Positions 63,739 to 64,000 of a DNA stretch of 64,000 nucleotides are shown one piece after another. Numbering within the stretch: the first letter of the stretch is position 1; every line of letters starts with the position of its first letter. The notes beneath the pieces were generated by a model that was given only the letters and a program-made list of their open reading frames with translations, made no database searches and had not been told where the DNA came from. Source of the stretch: Hypomesus transpacificus (lineage: Eukaryota; Chordata; Actinopteri; Osmeriformes; Osmeridae); assembly GCF_021917145.1 (NCBI RefSeq), contig NC_061076.1, positions 1,345,032 to 1,409,031 on the forward strand, read 5' to 3'. A program made the translations under genes and the position numbers.

Positions 63739-64000
63739 GTGAGTAAGGAAGGCTGGGTGAAGGGAAGCATGTCGAAATGGATGGTTGTTAAGAGTGAAAC
63801 GCACCATTCTGTCATAGGAAGTGGTATTGTTTTGAGTTTCTCTCTCAAATGTGAGATATGGGGTACTGGGATCTTTGTGATGGTGGCATCTTAAGTTCAG
63901 GCCTGATTTTAAAAGGTTGGTGTCACAGTTTGCTACTGATGCAGTCACCCAGTTCTGTAGTGTCTGTTATAAAGGAAGGAAGGAAGGATATATGCTAGTA

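Overview
This is vertebrate nuclear DNA, most likely from a ray-finned fish. Every recognisable protein is encoded in many short exons bounded by GT/AG sites, polyadenylation signals follow several genes, and the introns are packed with CA, CT and GAT microsatellites and minisatellites. Three full-length copies of one tRNA-derived SINE are present; its 3' tail is of the type common in teleosts. A smelt-like or other protacanthopterygian source is a guess only. One 500-N assembly gap lies at 47828-48327. I recognised eight genes and rebuilt their exons by requiring splice sites and reading-frame phase to agree.

Layout. 99-9085 (+): 3' part of an integrin alpha-3 gene with two alternative cytoplasmic-tail exons. 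10583-12059 (+): ccdc103, a dynein-arm assembly factor. 12490-15642 (+): fam187a, an Ig-domain membrane protein whose second intron is almost wholly a 26-copy 42-bp minisatellite. 16513-23570 (+): abi3, a WAVE-complex adaptor. 27415-28525 (+): a small single-pass membrane protein with three PPxY motifs, tentatively TMEM92-like. 29963-34933 (-): a complete 11-exon retinol-saturase-like flavoprotein. 37425-43290 (-): mpp2, a MAGUK scaffold. 43335-54475: about 11 kb without recognisable coding exons, holding repeats, a fold-back element, a SINE and the gap. 54476-60175 (+): enpp7, alkaline sphingomyelinase. 61271-63738 (+): first three coding exons of the Polycomb gene cbx2, which runs off the window.

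How the genes relate. Most have human counterparts on chromosome 17q (ITGA3, CCDC103-FAM187A, ABI3, TMEM92, MPP2 in 17q21; ENPP7-CBX2 in 17q25). The window is therefore a rearranged block of conserved synteny, not one pathway. The retinol-saturase-like gene is the exception.

I found no obviously new multi-gene system. The most unusual signals concern splicing: a duplicated AG|GTAAGT acceptor at retsat-like exon 9, decoy acceptors inside mpp2 introns (a minisatellite and a telomere-repeat duplication), an itga3 acceptor preceded by GAT repeats instead of pyrimidines, a basic in-frame exon in abi3, and the triple-PPxY protein.
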